DNA of 64,000 nt from CAWDZK01 sp963807005 (GCA_963807005.1 CAWDZK010000006.1:248001-312000), one strand, 5' to 3'; counted from the stretch's first letter, positions 51,545-60,392 are shown. Made by a program: numbers and translations. Notes: generated by a model from the sequence alone, not told the origin.

Positions 51545-51550
51545 CCGGAC

Positions 51551-51556
51551 AGTGTC
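51551..51556 (-). promoter_or_regulatory. Leaderless -10 of the DinB gene
   Basis: GACACT on the minus strand ends 6 nt before the ATG at 51544; no ribosome site is seen. Confidence 0.4.
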
Positions 51557-51628
51557 CCGACGAGGGTGCGGGCACAGCGCGTCGGGTGCAGCGGCGGGAT
51601 GTCCGCCGGCACCGTCGGCGCCGCGGGC

Positions 51629-51634
51629 TAGCCT
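51629..51634 (+). promoter_or_regulatory. Leaderless -10 of the winged-helix gene
   Basis: TAGCCT ends 7 nt before the GTG at 51642, with no ribosome site; the same arrangement as acuC. Confidence 0.55.
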
Positions 51635-51641
51635 CGCGCCC

Positions 51642-53204
51642 GTGACGGTCCACGAGCTCACCCGCACCGATGCGCGCCGGATCGCGGTGCGGGCGCAGCT
51701 GCTCGACAGCCACCGGCCCACGGACGCGCTCGAGACGGTCCGGCACCTCACGCTGCTGCAGAACGACCCGACTGCTGCTGTGGCGCCGAGCGCGGACCTG
51801 GTGCTGTGGAGCCGGCTCGGGTCGGCGTACCAGCCCGAGGAGCTGCGGGACGCGCTCGACACCCAGCAGCTCGTCGAGCTGCAGATGTTGCTCCGGCCGC
51901 GCGAGGACCTGCGGCTGTACACGGCCGAGATGGCCGCGTGGCCGGGGCCGGGGGAGCTGCGGGACTGGCAGGAGTACAACGAGGGCTGGGTCGGTGCGAA
52001 CGAGGAGTGCCGGTTGGACATCCTCGAACGGCTTCGGATGGACGGGCCGCTGCCGGCGCGCGAGCTACCCGACAGCTGTGTCCGGCCGTGGCGGTCCAGC
52101 GGCTGGACCAACAACCAGAACGTCATCAAGATGCTCGACTTCCTGGTGGCCCGTGGTGAGGTCGCGACCGCCGGCCGCGACGGCCGCGAACGGCTGTGGG
52201 ACCTGGCCGAGCGGGTCTACCCGGACGAGCCGGCACTCCCCTACGAGGAGGCGGCCCGCGTCCGCGACGAGCGGCGGCTGCGGGCGCTCGGCATCGCCCG
52301 CGCGAAGGCGACCGAGACGCCGAACGAGCCGAACCACGTCGGGGCGGCGGGCGAGCCGGCCGTCGTGGAGGGGGTCCGGGGCCAGTGGCGGGTCGACCCC
52401 GACCAGCTCGGCCGGTCGTTCCGCGGGCGAGCGGCCCTGCTGTCGCCGCTGGACCGGCTGGTGTACGACCGCAAGCGGATGACCGAGATCTTCGCGTTCG
52501 ACTACCAGCTGGAGATGTACAAGCCGGCCGCGAAGCGGCGGTGGGGCTACTGGGCGATGCCCATCCTCTACGGCGACCGCCTGGTCGGGAAGCTGGACGC
52601 GACCGCCGACCGCGACCACGGTGTCCTCCGGGTGGACGCCGTGCACCGGGACGTCGAGTTCACGACGGCGATGACGGCTGCGGTGGACCGGGAGATCCGC
52701 GACCTGGCCGCCTGGCTCGACTCGACCTCGACCTCGACGGCGCCCGAAGGTAGGCGCGGTCAGCCTTCGAGGGCGTCCCGCACCGGCACGAACTTCGCCT
52801 GCGCCTCGAGCACCTCGGCGTCGGGGTCGCTGCCGGCCACGATGCCGCAGCCGGCGAACAGCCGGGCGGTCCGGCCGTCGAGCTGGGCGCAGCGCAGCGC
52901 GATGCCCCAGTCGCCGTCCCCGTGCGCGTCGACCCAGCCGACCGGGCCGGCGTACCGGCCGCGGGCCATCGGCTCCAGCTCGGCGAGCAGGTCCAGTGCG
53001 GTGGCGGTGGGGGTTCCGCCCACCGCGGCCGTGGGGTGCAGCGCGCCCAGGAGGTCCAGCAGGTGCGACCCGTCCTCGACGGTGGCGGTGACGTCGGTGG
53101 CGAGGTGGGTGACGTTCGACAGCTCGAGCGGGTGCGGCGCCGACGGCACGTCGAGGTCACGGACGTGCGGGGTCAACGACGTCGCCAGCGACTCCACCGC
53201 GTAG
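51642..53204 (+). CDS. AlkZ/YcaQ-type winged-helix protein, C-terminus probably frameshifted
   Basis: Homologues of this HTH_42 family unhook DNA crosslinks (AlkZ, YcaQ). The genuine part covers about residues 1-365: DARRIAVRAQLLD, the QNDP(T) catalytic-type motif in HLTLLQNDPTAAV, LLRPREDLRLYT, LLSPLDRLVYDRKRM and FAFDYQLEMYKPAAKRRWGYWAMPILYGDRLVGKLDA. After LAAWLD the frame reads through about 150 nonsense residues antisense to the isochorismate synthase gene. The cause appears to be one missing C in a (CTCGAC)n repeat at 52716-52738; restoring it gives LDLDLDLDGARR and a stop at 52751-52754, the normal end. Leaderless GTG start. Confidence 0.72.
   Translation: MTVHELTRTDARRIAVRAQLLDSHRPTDALETVRHLTLLQNDPTAAVAPSADLVLWSRLGSAYQPEELRDALDTQQLVELQMLLRPREDLRLYTAEMAAWPGPGELRDWQEYNEGWVGANEECRLDILERLRMDGPLPARELPDSCVRPWRSSGWTNNQNVIKMLDFLVARGEVATAGRDGRERLWDLAERVYPDEPALPYEEAARVRDERRLRALGIARAKATETPNEPNHVGAAGEPAVVEGVRGQWRVDPDQLGRSFRGRAALLSPLDRLVYDRKRMTEIFAFDYQLEMYKPAAKRRWGYWAMPILYGDRLVGKLDATADRDHGVLRVDAVHRDVEFTTAMTAAVDREIRDLAAWLDSTSTSTAPEGRRGQPSRASRTGTNFACASSTSASGSLPATMPQPANSRAVRPSSWAQRSAMPQSPSPCASTQPTGPAYRPRAIGSSSASRSSAVAVGVPPTAAVGCSAPRRSSRCDPSSTVAVTSVARWVTFDSSSGCGADGTSRSRTCGVNDVASDSTA
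52716..52738 (+). repeat. CTCGAC hexamer repeat with a 1-base deletion
   Basis: CTCGA-CTCGAC-CTCGAC-CTCGAC: the first unit lacks its final C. Complete units would keep the winged-helix gene in frame to a stop at about 52753. Confidence 0.75.
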
Positions 53205-54019
53205 CGGTGCTCCTCCAGGTCCTTGGTCGAGTGCAGCAGCGCGTCCACCCGCGCCTGGTCGTCGGTCGGGTCGCCACCTCGGGTCGTCGTACCGGCCAGC
53301 ACCCGGGAGACCACCCGGTCACCGGCGCGGCTCACCAGCAGCTCGGGGGTGGCGCCGACCAGGCCGTCGACGGCGAAGGTCCAGCAGTCCGGGTTGCCTG
53401 CGGCCAGCCCGGCCAGGACGGCCCGCACGTCGATGTCGGCCTCCGCGACCGCCAGCAGGTCGTGGGCCAGGACCACCTTGTCGAGCTCGCCGGCGTCGAT
53501 CCGGGCGACCGCCGTGGCCACCGCCGACCGGAACTCGGTCACCGGCAGGTCGGCGTGCGCGTACCGCAGTCCGCGCGTCGGGTGCACCGGCTCAGGAGAG
53601 GCCAGCCGCGGCGGCTCGCCGACGGTCGTGAGCCAGGTGCGACCCTCGGCCCGCCCGAGGACCACCTCGGGCACGACCAGCACCGAGGTCTCGTCGTCGC
53701 GGAAGGCGAACGACCCGAACGCGACCGGGCCGCTGCCCCGCACCCCGACCTCGTCGTCGACCTCGGCGTGCGCCACCAGCTCGCGCCACCAGTCCCGCGC
53801 GAGGGCGAACCGGTGCGACCCGGTGACCTCCAGCCGGGCGGCCTGTCCCCAGGCCACCAGCCCGACCCCGTCGCGCACCCAGGCCAGCGCGTCGCCGGCG
53901 TGCGGCAGCCGCTGCAGCAGGGTCCCGACCAGGTCCACCGGCTGGGACCGGACGGTGCGCGCGACGCGGGCCGACAGCGGGACGGCCCGGGAGAGGTCGC
54001 CGCCGGGCACCGTGCTCAT
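52760..54019 (-). CDS. menF: Isochorismate synthase
   Basis: 419-aa chorismate-utilising enzyme forming isochorismate, first step of classical menaquinone synthesis. Conserved blocks: KVVLAHDLLAVAEADID, GNPDCWTFAVDGLVGATPELLVSR, VLAGTTTRGGDPTDDQARVDALLHSTKDLEEHRYAVES, LHPTAAVGGTPTATALDLL and PVGWVDAHGDGDWGIALRCAQ. A salicylate synthase or anthranilate synthase would differ at the substrate loop; the men context favours MenF. The ATG at 54019 is the first in-frame Met; TACGCT 8 nt upstream may be a leaderless -10. The 3' end converges with the frameshifted winged-helix gene. Confidence 0.93.
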   Translation of the reverse strand: MSTVPGGDLSRAVPLSARVARTVRSQPVDLVGTLLQRLPHAGDALAWVRDGVGLVAWGQAARLEVTGSHRFALARDWWRELVAHAEVDDEVGVRGSGPVAFGSFAFRDDETSVLVVPEVVLGRAEGRTWLTTVGEPPRLASPEPVHPTRGLRYAHADLPVTEFRSAVATAVARIDAGELDKVVLAHDLLAVAEADIDVRAVLAGLAAGNPDCWTFAVDGLVGATPELLVSRAGDRVVSRVLAGTTTRGGDPTDDQARVDALLHSTKDLEEHRYAVESLATSLTPHVRDLDVPSAPHPLELSNVTHLATDVTATVEDGSHLLDLLGALHPTAAVGGTPTATALDLLAELEPMARGRYAGPVGWVDAHGDGDWGIALRCAQLDGRTARLFAGCGIVAGSDPDAEVLEAQAKFVPVRDALEG

Positions 54020-54099
54020 GACGTCCGAGCGTACGGCTCGACCGGCCGCCGGGCGCAGCCGGTCGTCGTCCTCCCGCCGGGCCTCGAGCCTTGCTCACG

Positions 54100-54134
54100 A
54101 TCCTGGTCACATTCCTGGTCACATTCCTGGTCAC
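54100..54134. repeat. 12-bp direct repeats upstream of menF
   Basis: ATTCCTGGTCAC occurs twice in tandem (54111-54122 and 54123-54134), preceded by ATCCTGGTCAC (54100-54110). They lie 80-115 bp before the menF ATG; on the minus strand each unit reads GTGACCAGGAAT. Phased at 12 bp, so a regulator site is possible, but slippage is equally likely. Confidence 0.7.
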
Positions 54135-54161
54135 ACCGGTGCTTCGCCCAGCGGCCCGCGG

Positions 54162-54467
54162 TCAGAGGCGGTCGAGGACCTCCGTGTGGTAGTCCGGCAG
54201 CGCGGCGTCGATGTCGGCCAGGGAGAACCGCTCGGGCAGGGATGCGGGCTCGTGCTCCAGGAGAAGCGCCATCGAGGCGCGCACCAGGAGGGGCTCCTGC
54301 GCGGCCGAGACGCCGAGGTCGGCCAGCAGCCGCTCGGGGACGGAGACGCAGTGCCGAGTGGTGGCACCGGACCCGTGGGTGATCGTCACGTCGTAGCGGT
54401 GGATGCCGCCGGCCCTGATGTCCAGGCCGGCGGGCTCGTGGCTGTCCTGGTGCGGGTGCTCGGGCAT
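54162..54467 (-). CDS. Conserved hypothetical protein
   Basis: 101-aa soluble protein. GIHRYDVTITHGSGATTRHCVSVPERLLADLG suggests a beta-hairpin followed by helices, and ERFSLADIDAALPDYHTEVLDRL ends it with an acidic amphipathic helix. No TM, no signal, no recognised domain. The ATG at 54467 is fixed by a leaderless -10 (TAGAGG, 6 nt upstream) that forms half of a palindromic divergent promoter with the next gene. Function unknown; co-regulation with the 71-aa protein is likely. Confidence 0.65.
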   Translation of the reverse strand: MPEHPHQDSHEPAGLDIRAGGIHRYDVTITHGSGATTRHCVSVPERLLADLGVSAAQEPLLVRASMALLLEHEPASLPERFSLADIDAALPDYHTEVLDRL

Positions 54468-54473
54468 GCCGGG

Positions 54474-54491
54474 CCTCTACCCGGGTAGGCC
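54474..54491. promoter_or_regulatory. Symmetric divergent leaderless promoter centred on CTACCCGGGTAG
   Basis: The 12-bp palindrome CTACCCGGGTAG (54477-54488) supplies both -10 elements: TAGAGG on the minus strand (54479-54474, 6 nt before ATG 54467) and TAGGCC on the plus strand (54486-54491, 7 nt before ATG 54499). The two start codons are only 31 bp apart, so one binding event would affect both genes. Confidence 0.6.
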
Positions 54492-54498
54492 ACCGGTC

Positions 54499-54714
54499 AT
54501 GACGAGCAGCGAGGACCGGTGGGTGTACCCGGCCGACGGCGAGGATCCGCGGGCGATCGACCGCGAGCAGACCACGGACGACCTGCCCGACCGGGACGCC
54601 GAGCGGCAGGTCAGCCACGACCAGGAGGTCGAGCGCGCCCAGGGACTGACCTCCGACCAGCCCGGGGTGGACCCCAGCGACCGCGAGCGCGAGACCGGCG
54701 ACCCCACCTCCTGA
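54499..54714 (+). CDS. Small acidic hypothetical protein
   Basis: 71-aa highly charged protein (MTSSEDRWVYPADGEDPRAI to the end RERETGDPTS), about 40% Asp/Glu/Arg/Gln, almost no hydrophobic core, so probably disordered. Such small hydrophilic proteins often appear with stress genes; the CsbD-like gene is nearby. Leaderless start fixed by TAGGCC 7 nt before the ATG. A 75-bp hairpin begins at its stop codon. Confidence 0.6.
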   Translation: MTSSEDRWVYPADGEDPRAIDREQTTDDLPDRDAERQVSHDQEVERAQGLTSDQPGVDPSDRERETGDPTS

Positions 54715-54789
54715 CGCTCGTTTGCGACCTGAGTCCCCGACACGCCGGGCCTGACTCGGCGTGTCGGGGAGCGATGTCGCAAACGAGCG
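54715..54789. repeat. 75-bp two-stem palindrome
   Basis: Outer arms of 14 bp (CGCTCGTTTGCGAC, 54715-54728, with GTCGCAAACGAGCG, 54776-54789) and inner arms of 13 bp (CCCCGACACGCCG, 54735-54747, with CGGCGTGTCGGGG, 54757-54769) are both perfect, separated by a 6/6-nt internal loop and capped by a 9-nt loop. It could be a terminator for the small gene or a mobile palindromic repeat. Confidence 0.8.
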
Positions 54790-54850
54790 GTGTTCCCCAC
54801 CACCTGGCGGCGGTCGGGTGGGAGGGCGGGGTGCGTGCGAGGCTTCGGGG

Positions 54851-55567
54851 GTGACCCGGCACGAGGACCCGCAGCTGCACGTGGCCGACCTGCAGAAGGC
54901 GCCGCACGAGGTGGCGGCGATGTTCGACGACGTCGCGGCCCGCTACGACCTGACCAACGACGTCCTGTCCCTCGGCCAGACCCGGCTGTGGCGACGGGCC
55001 GTGGCGCACGCGGTGGACGCCCGGCCGGGGGAGCGGGTGCTCGACCTGGCCGCAGGGACCGGATCGTCGTCCCTGCCGTTCGCCGCGGCCGGCGCGCGGG
55101 TGGTCGCGGCCGACTTCTCACTCGGGATGCTGCGGGTCGGCAAGAAGGCGCACCCGGGACTGGACCTGCTCGCGGGCGACGCCCTCCGGCTGCCGTTCGC
55201 CGACGGGGTGTTCGACGCGGTGACCATCTCCTTCGGCCTGCGGAACGTCTCCGACGTCGACGCGGCGCTGGCCGAGCTGGCCCGGGTCACCCGACCACGG
55301 GGCCGGCTGGTGGTCTGCGAGTTCAGCCACCCGACCTGGGCGCCGTTCCGGACGGTCTACTCCGGCTACCTCATGCGTGCCCTGCCCGGCGTGGCCCGCC
55401 GGGTGTCGAGCAACCCCGACGCCTACGTCTACCTGGCCGAGTCGATCCGCGCCTGGCCGGACCAGCCGCGGCTGGCCCAGCGCGTCGCGGCGGCGGGCTG
55501 GACCGCCGTCGGCTGGCGCAACCTCACCGGGGGGATCGTCGCGCTGCACCGCGCTCGCAAGCCCTGA
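54851..55567 (+). CDS. menG: Demethylmenaquinone methyltransferase
   Basis: 238-aa class I SAM methyltransferase (UbiE/MenG) that makes menaquinone from demethylmenaquinone, the last step. Motif I is VLDLAAGTGSSSLPFA, the family signatures are MFDDVAARYDLTNDVLSLGQTRLWR and CEFSHPTWAPFRTVY, then ALPGVARRVSSNPDAYVYLAESIRAWP. The GTG at 54851 is preferred to the upstream extension (to 54761), which would run into the palindrome. It completes the men set together with menA-F in this window. Confidence 0.93.
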   Translation: MTRHEDPQLHVADLQKAPHEVAAMFDDVAARYDLTNDVLSLGQTRLWRRAVAHAVDARPGERVLDLAAGTGSSSLPFAAAGARVVAADFSLGMLRVGKKAHPGLDLLAGDALRLPFADGVFDAVTISFGLRNVSDVDAALAELARVTRPRGRLVVCEFSHPTWAPFRTVYSGYLMRALPGVARRVSSNPDAYVYLAESIRAWPDQPRLAQRVAAAGWTAVGWRNLTGGIVALHRARKP

Positions 55568-55652
55568 CCGGACGCCCTCTCGGGGTTTCGGCCCGTCCGT
55601 CGGGGCTAGGGGGACGGGACCAGCACGTCACCGAGGACACAGGAGGCCCGTG

Positions 55653-55826
55653 ATGGGTGCCGACGACAAGACGGACAACAAGGTCGAGGAGATCGCCGGC
55701 CAGGCGAAGGAGAAGATCGGCTCCGCGACCGGGGACGACGAGCTGCGCCGCCAGGGCGAGCGGGACCAGTCCAAGGCCGACCTCAAGCAGGCCGGTGAGA
55801 AGGTCAAGGACGCGTTCAAGAACTGA
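55653..55826 (+). CDS. CsbD-family stress protein
   Basis: 57-aa protein MGADDKTDNKVEEIAGQAKE continuing with SATGDDELRRQGERDQSKADLKQAGEKVKDAFKN, a classic CsbD repeat: Lys/Glu/Asp-rich, helix-forming, no hydrophobic core. In Bacillus csbD is under sigma-B. GGAGG lies 6 nt before the ATG at 55653. Followed by a strong terminator, so probably transcribed alone. Confidence 0.93.
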   Translation: MGADDKTDNKVEEIAGQAKEKIGSATGDDELRRQGERDQSKADLKQAGEKVKDAFKN

Positions 55827-55855
55827 GGGGCCGCGGCTGGTCCGCGGCTCGACAT

Positions 55856-55886
55856 CGAGGGGTCCGTCCGCAGGACGGGCCCCTCG
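55856..55886 (+). terminator. Terminator after csbD-like gene
   Basis: CGAGGGGTCCGTCC (55856-55869) pairs with GGACGGGCCCCTCG (55873-55886) with a single G-T mismatch and a 3-nt loop, 29 bp after the csbD stop. GC-rich, no U-tract. Confidence 0.75.
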
Positions 55887-55907
55887 GCGTCTGCCCGTAC
55901 AGGTGCG

Positions 55908-55947
55908 TAGACTGACGCTCCAGCGCCGATCGTGAAACTTTTCACAA
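55908..55947 (+). promoter_or_regulatory. Promoter with downstream Rex operator before menJ-type gene
   Basis: TCGTGAAACTTTTCACAA (55930-55947) matches the Rex consensus TTGTGAAnnnnTTCACAA at 13 of 14 defined bases. A -10 candidate TAGACT lies at 55908-55913, placing the operator at about +10 to +27, a roadblock position. Rex is encoded in this window. The next genes are the reductase and nuo. Confidence 0.8.
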
Positions 55948-55999
55948 GCGCACCAGCCCGCCCTGAGTCCCTCCTCCGTCGCTGAAGGTGGCCCCTCCC

Positions 56000-57274
56000 G
56001 TGCAGCCTGCCGCGCAGCAAGACGCCGACGTCATCGTCGTGGGCGCCGGCCCGGCCGGGTCGGCCACCGCGTACCACCTGGCCCGGGCCGGGCACAGCGT
56101 CCTGCTCCTGGAGAAGACCGCCTTCCCGCGGGAGAAGGTCTGCGGCGACGGCCTGACCCCTCGGGCAGTGACCGCCCTCGTCTCGATGGGCATCGACACC
56201 TCGCCCGAGGCGGGCTGGCTGCACAACAAGGGGCTGCGCATCATCGGCGGCGGGATGCGCCTCGAGCTGCCGTGGCCGGAGCTGGCCAGCCACCCGTCGT
56301 ACGGCCTGGTGCGGCCGCGTTCCGACTTCGACGACCTGCTGGCCCGTCAGGCCGTGAAGGCCGGCGCCGTGCTGCGCGAGAACACGGCGGTGACCGGACC
56401 GGTCCTGGACCGGGCCGGCCGGATCACCGGTGTCACCACGAAGGGGGAGTCGGGGGAGCAGACCTACTCCGCACCCCTTGTCGTTGCCGCGGACGGCAAC
56501 TCCAGCCGGCTCGCCCTGGCGATGGGCCTGGAGAAGCGCGACGACCGCCCGATGGGTGTGGCGGTCCGCACCTACTACACGAGCCCGCGGCACGACGACG
56601 ACTGGCTGGAGTCGTGGCTCGAGCTGTGGGACCGCGGCGACGACGGCAAGGACCGCCTGCTGCCCGGCTACGGCTGGATCTTCGGTGTCGGCGACGGCAC
56701 GAGCAACGTCGGGCTCGGCATCCTCAACACCAGCACCGCGTGGGGCAAGGTCGACTACAAGGACCTCCTCAGGCGCTGGCTGGACCAGACGCCCGAGGAG
56801 TGGGGCTTCCGCGAGGAGAACCGGACCCAGCCGGTGCGCGGGGCCGCGCTGCCCATGGGCTTCAACCGCCAACCGCACTACGCCAACGGCATGCTGCTCG
56901 TCGGCGACTCCGGCGGCATGGTCAACCCGTTCAACGGCGAGGGCATCGCGTACGCGATGGAGTCGGGGGAGATCGCAGCCGAGGTCATCGCCCAGGCGCT
57001 GGCCCGACCCACCGCCGACGCCCGGGAGCGCGCCCTGCAGGCGTACCCGCAGACGCTGAAGCAGGCCTACGGGGGCTACTACACGGTCGGCCGGCTGTTC
57101 GTGCGGGCGATCGGCGACGACCGGGTCATGCGGCTGGCGACCCGGCACGGCCTGCCGCACCCGGTCCTCATGCGGTTCGTCCTCAAGCTGATGGCCAACC
57201 TCACCGACCCGCGCGGCGGTGACGCGATGGACCGCATCGTGAACGCTCTCTCACGGCTGGCCCCGGCGGCGTGA
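56000..57274 (+). CDS. Geranylgeranyl-reductase-family flavoprotein (MenJ-like)
   Basis: 424-aa FAD enzyme. The dinucleotide motif is VIVVGAGPAGSATAYHLARAGHSVLLLEK; the substrate-channel signature is FPREKVCGDGLTPRAV; the second FAD contact is GMLLVGDSGGMVNPFNGEGIAYAMESGE. In mycobacteria the homologue after menG (MenJ, Rv0561c) saturates one isoprene unit of menaquinone; an archaeal-type lipid reductase role is less likely given context. The GTG at 56000 follows GAAGGTGG; an in-frame GTG at 55988 is also possible. A Rex operator lies just upstream. nuoA follows 119 bp later. Confidence 0.9.
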   Translation: MQPAAQQDADVIVVGAGPAGSATAYHLARAGHSVLLLEKTAFPREKVCGDGLTPRAVTALVSMGIDTSPEAGWLHNKGLRIIGGGMRLELPWPELASHPSYGLVRPRSDFDDLLARQAVKAGAVLRENTAVTGPVLDRAGRITGVTTKGESGEQTYSAPLVVAADGNSSRLALAMGLEKRDDRPMGVAVRTYYTSPRHDDDWLESWLELWDRGDDGKDRLLPGYGWIFGVGDGTSNVGLGILNTSTAWGKVDYKDLLRRWLDQTPEEWGFREENRTQPVRGAALPMGFNRQPHYANGMLLVGDSGGMVNPFNGEGIAYAMESGEIAAEVIAQALARPTADARERALQAYPQTLKQAYGGYYTVGRLFVRAIGDDRVMRLATRHGLPHPVLMRFVLKLMANLTDPRGGDAMDRIVNALSRLAPAA

Positions 57275-57393
57275 CCGAGGCGCGAACCCGCGTGCGGCGG
57301 GCCGGTCCGGCGTCCCTAGAGTGTCGCGTTGTACCGCGGGCTCGACGCGACCAGGGGCGCGCAGGGCGCCACCGAGAAGGGGAGTGACCGGCC

Positions 57394-57753
57394 GTGCAGT
57401 CCTATGCACCGATCCTCGTGCTCGGCGCCCTCTCGTTCGGCTTCGCCGCGTTCTCCATCGCGGCGGGGCACGTCACGGGGCCGAAGCGGTTCAACCGGGC
57501 CAAGCTGGACGCCTACGAGTGCGGCATCGAGCCGACCCCCCAGCCCGTCGGCGGCGGTCGGTTCCCGGTGAAGTACTACCTCACCGCCATGCTGTTCATC
57601 GTCTTCGACATCGAGATCGTCTTCCTCTACCCGTGGGCGGTCGCGTTCGACTCGCTGGGGATCTTCGGGCTGGTCGAGATGGTGCTGTTCATCCTCACGC
57701 TGCTCGCCGCCTACGCCTACGTCTGGCGTCGGGGCGGGCTCGAGTGGGACTGA
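57394..57753 (+). CDS. nuoA: NADH-quinone oxidoreductase subunit A
   Basis: 119-aa, three-TM membrane subunit of complex I. The conserved first-loop motif is AKLDAYECGIEPTPQPVGGGRFPVKYYLTAMLFIVFDIEIVFLYPWA; the acidic residues there are near the quinone channel. GTG start at 57394 after GAAGGGGAG. It opens the nuo operon; a TAGAGT hexamer at about 57316 may give an internal promoter in addition to the Rex-controlled one. Confidence 0.95.
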   Translation: MQSYAPILVLGALSFGFAAFSIAAGHVTGPKRFNRAKLDAYECGIEPTPQPVGGGRFPVKYYLTAMLFIVFDIEIVFLYPWAVAFDSLGIFGLVEMVLFILTLLAAYAYVWRRGGLEWD

Positions 57754-57790
57754 CCGCCGTGCCCCACGTCACGAAGGAGGTGTCCGGCTG

Positions 57791-58341
<551 letters not shown>

Positions 58342-58345
<4 letters not shown>

Positions 58346-59049
58346 GCGAGATCGACCACGTCGGCGCCGAGCGGGACGACGTCCAGGCCCCGCGCGAGTC
58401 GGCGGAGACCGTCGACGTGCGGCGGGGCATGTTCGGCGCCCACGGCAGCGGTGACACCAGCGGCTACGGCGGGCTGGTGCGGCCGGTTCAGCTGCCCGGC
58501 GCCAGCCCGAGGCCGTACGGCGGCGTGTTCGACGAGGTGGCCGACCGGCTGGAGGCGGCGCTGCCTGCCTACGCCCAGGCGGTCGAGATGGTCGTCGTCC
58601 ACCGCGGCGAGGCCACCTTCCGCGTCAGCCGCGAGCACCTGATGGACGTCGCGCGGGCGCTGCGCGACGACCCGGCCCTGCGGTTCGAGATGTGCATGGG
58701 CGTGAGCGGTGCGCACTACCCGCACGAGACCGGAGCCGAGCTGCACGCGGTCTACCCGTTCATGTCGGTGACGCACAACCGGCGGATCCGGGTCGAGGTG
58801 ACCTGTCCCGACGAGGACCCGCACATCCCGTCGATCACCTCGCTCTACCCTGCCAACGACTGGCACGAGCGGGAGACGTTCGACTTCTTCGGCATCGTCT
58901 TCGACGGCCACCCCGGCCTGACCCGGATCGAGATGCCGGACGACTGGCCCGGTCACCCGCAGCGCAAGGACTACCCGCTCGGCGGCATCCCGGTCGAGTA
59001 CAAGGGCGCCCAGATCCCACCGCCGGACGAGCGGAGGAGCTACTCGTGA
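58342..59049 (+). CDS. nuoC: NADH-quinone oxidoreductase subunit C
   Basis: 235-aa peripheral subunit near cluster N2. A hydrophilic N-terminal part of about 55 residues precedes the fold; the family signature is WHERETFDFFGIVFDGHPGL and PLRK-type end DWPGHPQRKDYPLGG. GTG start overlapping nuoB; overlaps nuoD by 4 bp. Separate C and D genes (not fused as in E. coli). Confidence 0.95.
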
Positions 59050-60392
59050 CCGACACGACCGGTTTCACCCCGACCGACTCCACCTCGACCGCGCGGGAGA
59101 CCACCGAGGGAACGGTCTACACCGTCACCGGCCAGGACTGGGACACCCTCACAGCCGGCCTCGGCGAGACCGCCGAGGAGCGGATCGTCGTCAACATGGG
59201 CCCGCAGCACCCGTCCACCCACGGCGTGCTCCGGCTCATCCTCGAGCTCGAGGGCGAGACCGTCACCGAGTGCCGTCTGGGCATCGGCTACCTGCACACG
59301 GGCATCGAGAAGAACTGCGAGTACCGCACCTGGACCCAGGGCGTCACGTTCGTGACGCGGATGGACTACCTCGCGCCGCTGTTCAACGAGTACGCGTACG
59401 TCCGGGGGGTCGAGCGGCTGCTCGACGTCGAGGACCAGATCCCGGAGCGGGCCAACGTCATCCGGGTGATGATGATGGAGCTCAACCGGATCTCCTCCCA
59501 CCTCGTGGCGCTGGCGACCGGCGGCATGGAGCTGGGCGCGCTCACCGCGATGACGTTCGGGTTCCGTGAGCGCGAGCTGGTGCTCGACATCTTCGAGATG
59601 GTCACCGGGCTGCGGATGAACCACGCGTACTTCCGCCCCGGCGGCGTCGCGCAGGACCTCCCGCCGGGCGCCGTCGACCGGATCCGCGACCTGCTCAAGC
59701 TGATGCCCAAGCGGCTCTCCGACACCGAGAACCTGCTGGTCGGCAACAAGATCTGGATGGAGCGCACGGTCGGCGTCGGCTACCTCGACCTGACGGGCTG
59801 CATGGCGCTCGGTGTCACCGGCCCGATCCTGCGGGCCACCGGTCTGCCGCACGACCTGCGCAAGTCGCAGCCGTACGCGGGCTACGAGACCTACGACTTC
59901 GACGTCGTCACCGAGACGACCTGCGACGCGTACGGCCGCTTCCTCATCCGGATCCGCGAGATGAAGGAGTCGTTGAAGATCGTCGAGCAGTGCATCGACC
60001 GGCTCCAGCCTGGTCCGGTGATGATCGAGGACAAGAAGATCGCCTGGCCGGCTCAGCTGGCGCTCGGCGGCGACGGGCTCGGCAACTCCCTCGACCACAT
60101 CCGCACGATCATGGGCACCTCGATGGAGGCGCTGATCCACCACTTCAAGCTGGTGACGGAGGGCTTCCATGTGCCGGCGGGCCAGGTCTACAGCGCGATC
60201 GAGTCACCTCGCGGCGAGCTGGGCGTGCATCTCGTGAGCGACGGCGGGACCCGGCCGTACCGCGTGCACTTCCGCGACCCGTCGTTCAACAACCTGCAGG
60301 CTGCACCGGCGATGGCGGAGGGCAGCATGATCGCCGACGTGATTGCGGCCATCGCGTCGATCGACCCGGTCATGGGTGGGGTGGACAGGTGA
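59046..60392 (+). CDS. nuoD: NADH-quinone oxidoreductase subunit D
   Basis: 448-aa subunit that lines the quinone-binding cavity. Conserved stretches are NMGPQHPSTHGVLRLILELEGE (quinone-site His), GIGYLHTGIEKNCEYRTW, MMMELNRISSHLV and the C-terminal SIDPVMGGVDR. N-terminal extension of about 45 residues is hydrophilic. GTG start overlapping nuoC, stop overlapping nuoE. Confidence 0.96.
   Translation: MTDTTGFTPTDSTSTARETTEGTVYTVTGQDWDTLTAGLGETAEERIVVNMGPQHPSTHGVLRLILELEGETVTECRLGIGYLHTGIEKNCEYRTWTQGVTFVTRMDYLAPLFNEYAYVRGVERLLDVEDQIPERANVIRVMMMELNRISSHLVALATGGMELGALTAMTFGFRERELVLDIFEMVTGLRMNHAYFRPGGVAQDLPPGAVDRIRDLLKLMPKRLSDTENLLVGNKIWMERTVGVGYLDLTGCMALGVTGPILRATGLPHDLRKSQPYAGYETYDFDVVTETTCDAYGRFLIRIREMKESLKIVEQCIDRLQPGPVMIEDKKIAWPAQLALGGDGLGNSLDHIRTIMGTSMEALIHHFKLVTEGFHVPAGQVYSAIESPRGELGVHLVSDGGTRPYRVHFRDPSFNNLQAAPAMAEGSMIADVIAAIASIDPVMGGVDR

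Noticed and set aside
54100..54134. CRISPR-like array
   Set aside because: Tandem 12-mers without spacers and no cas genes.
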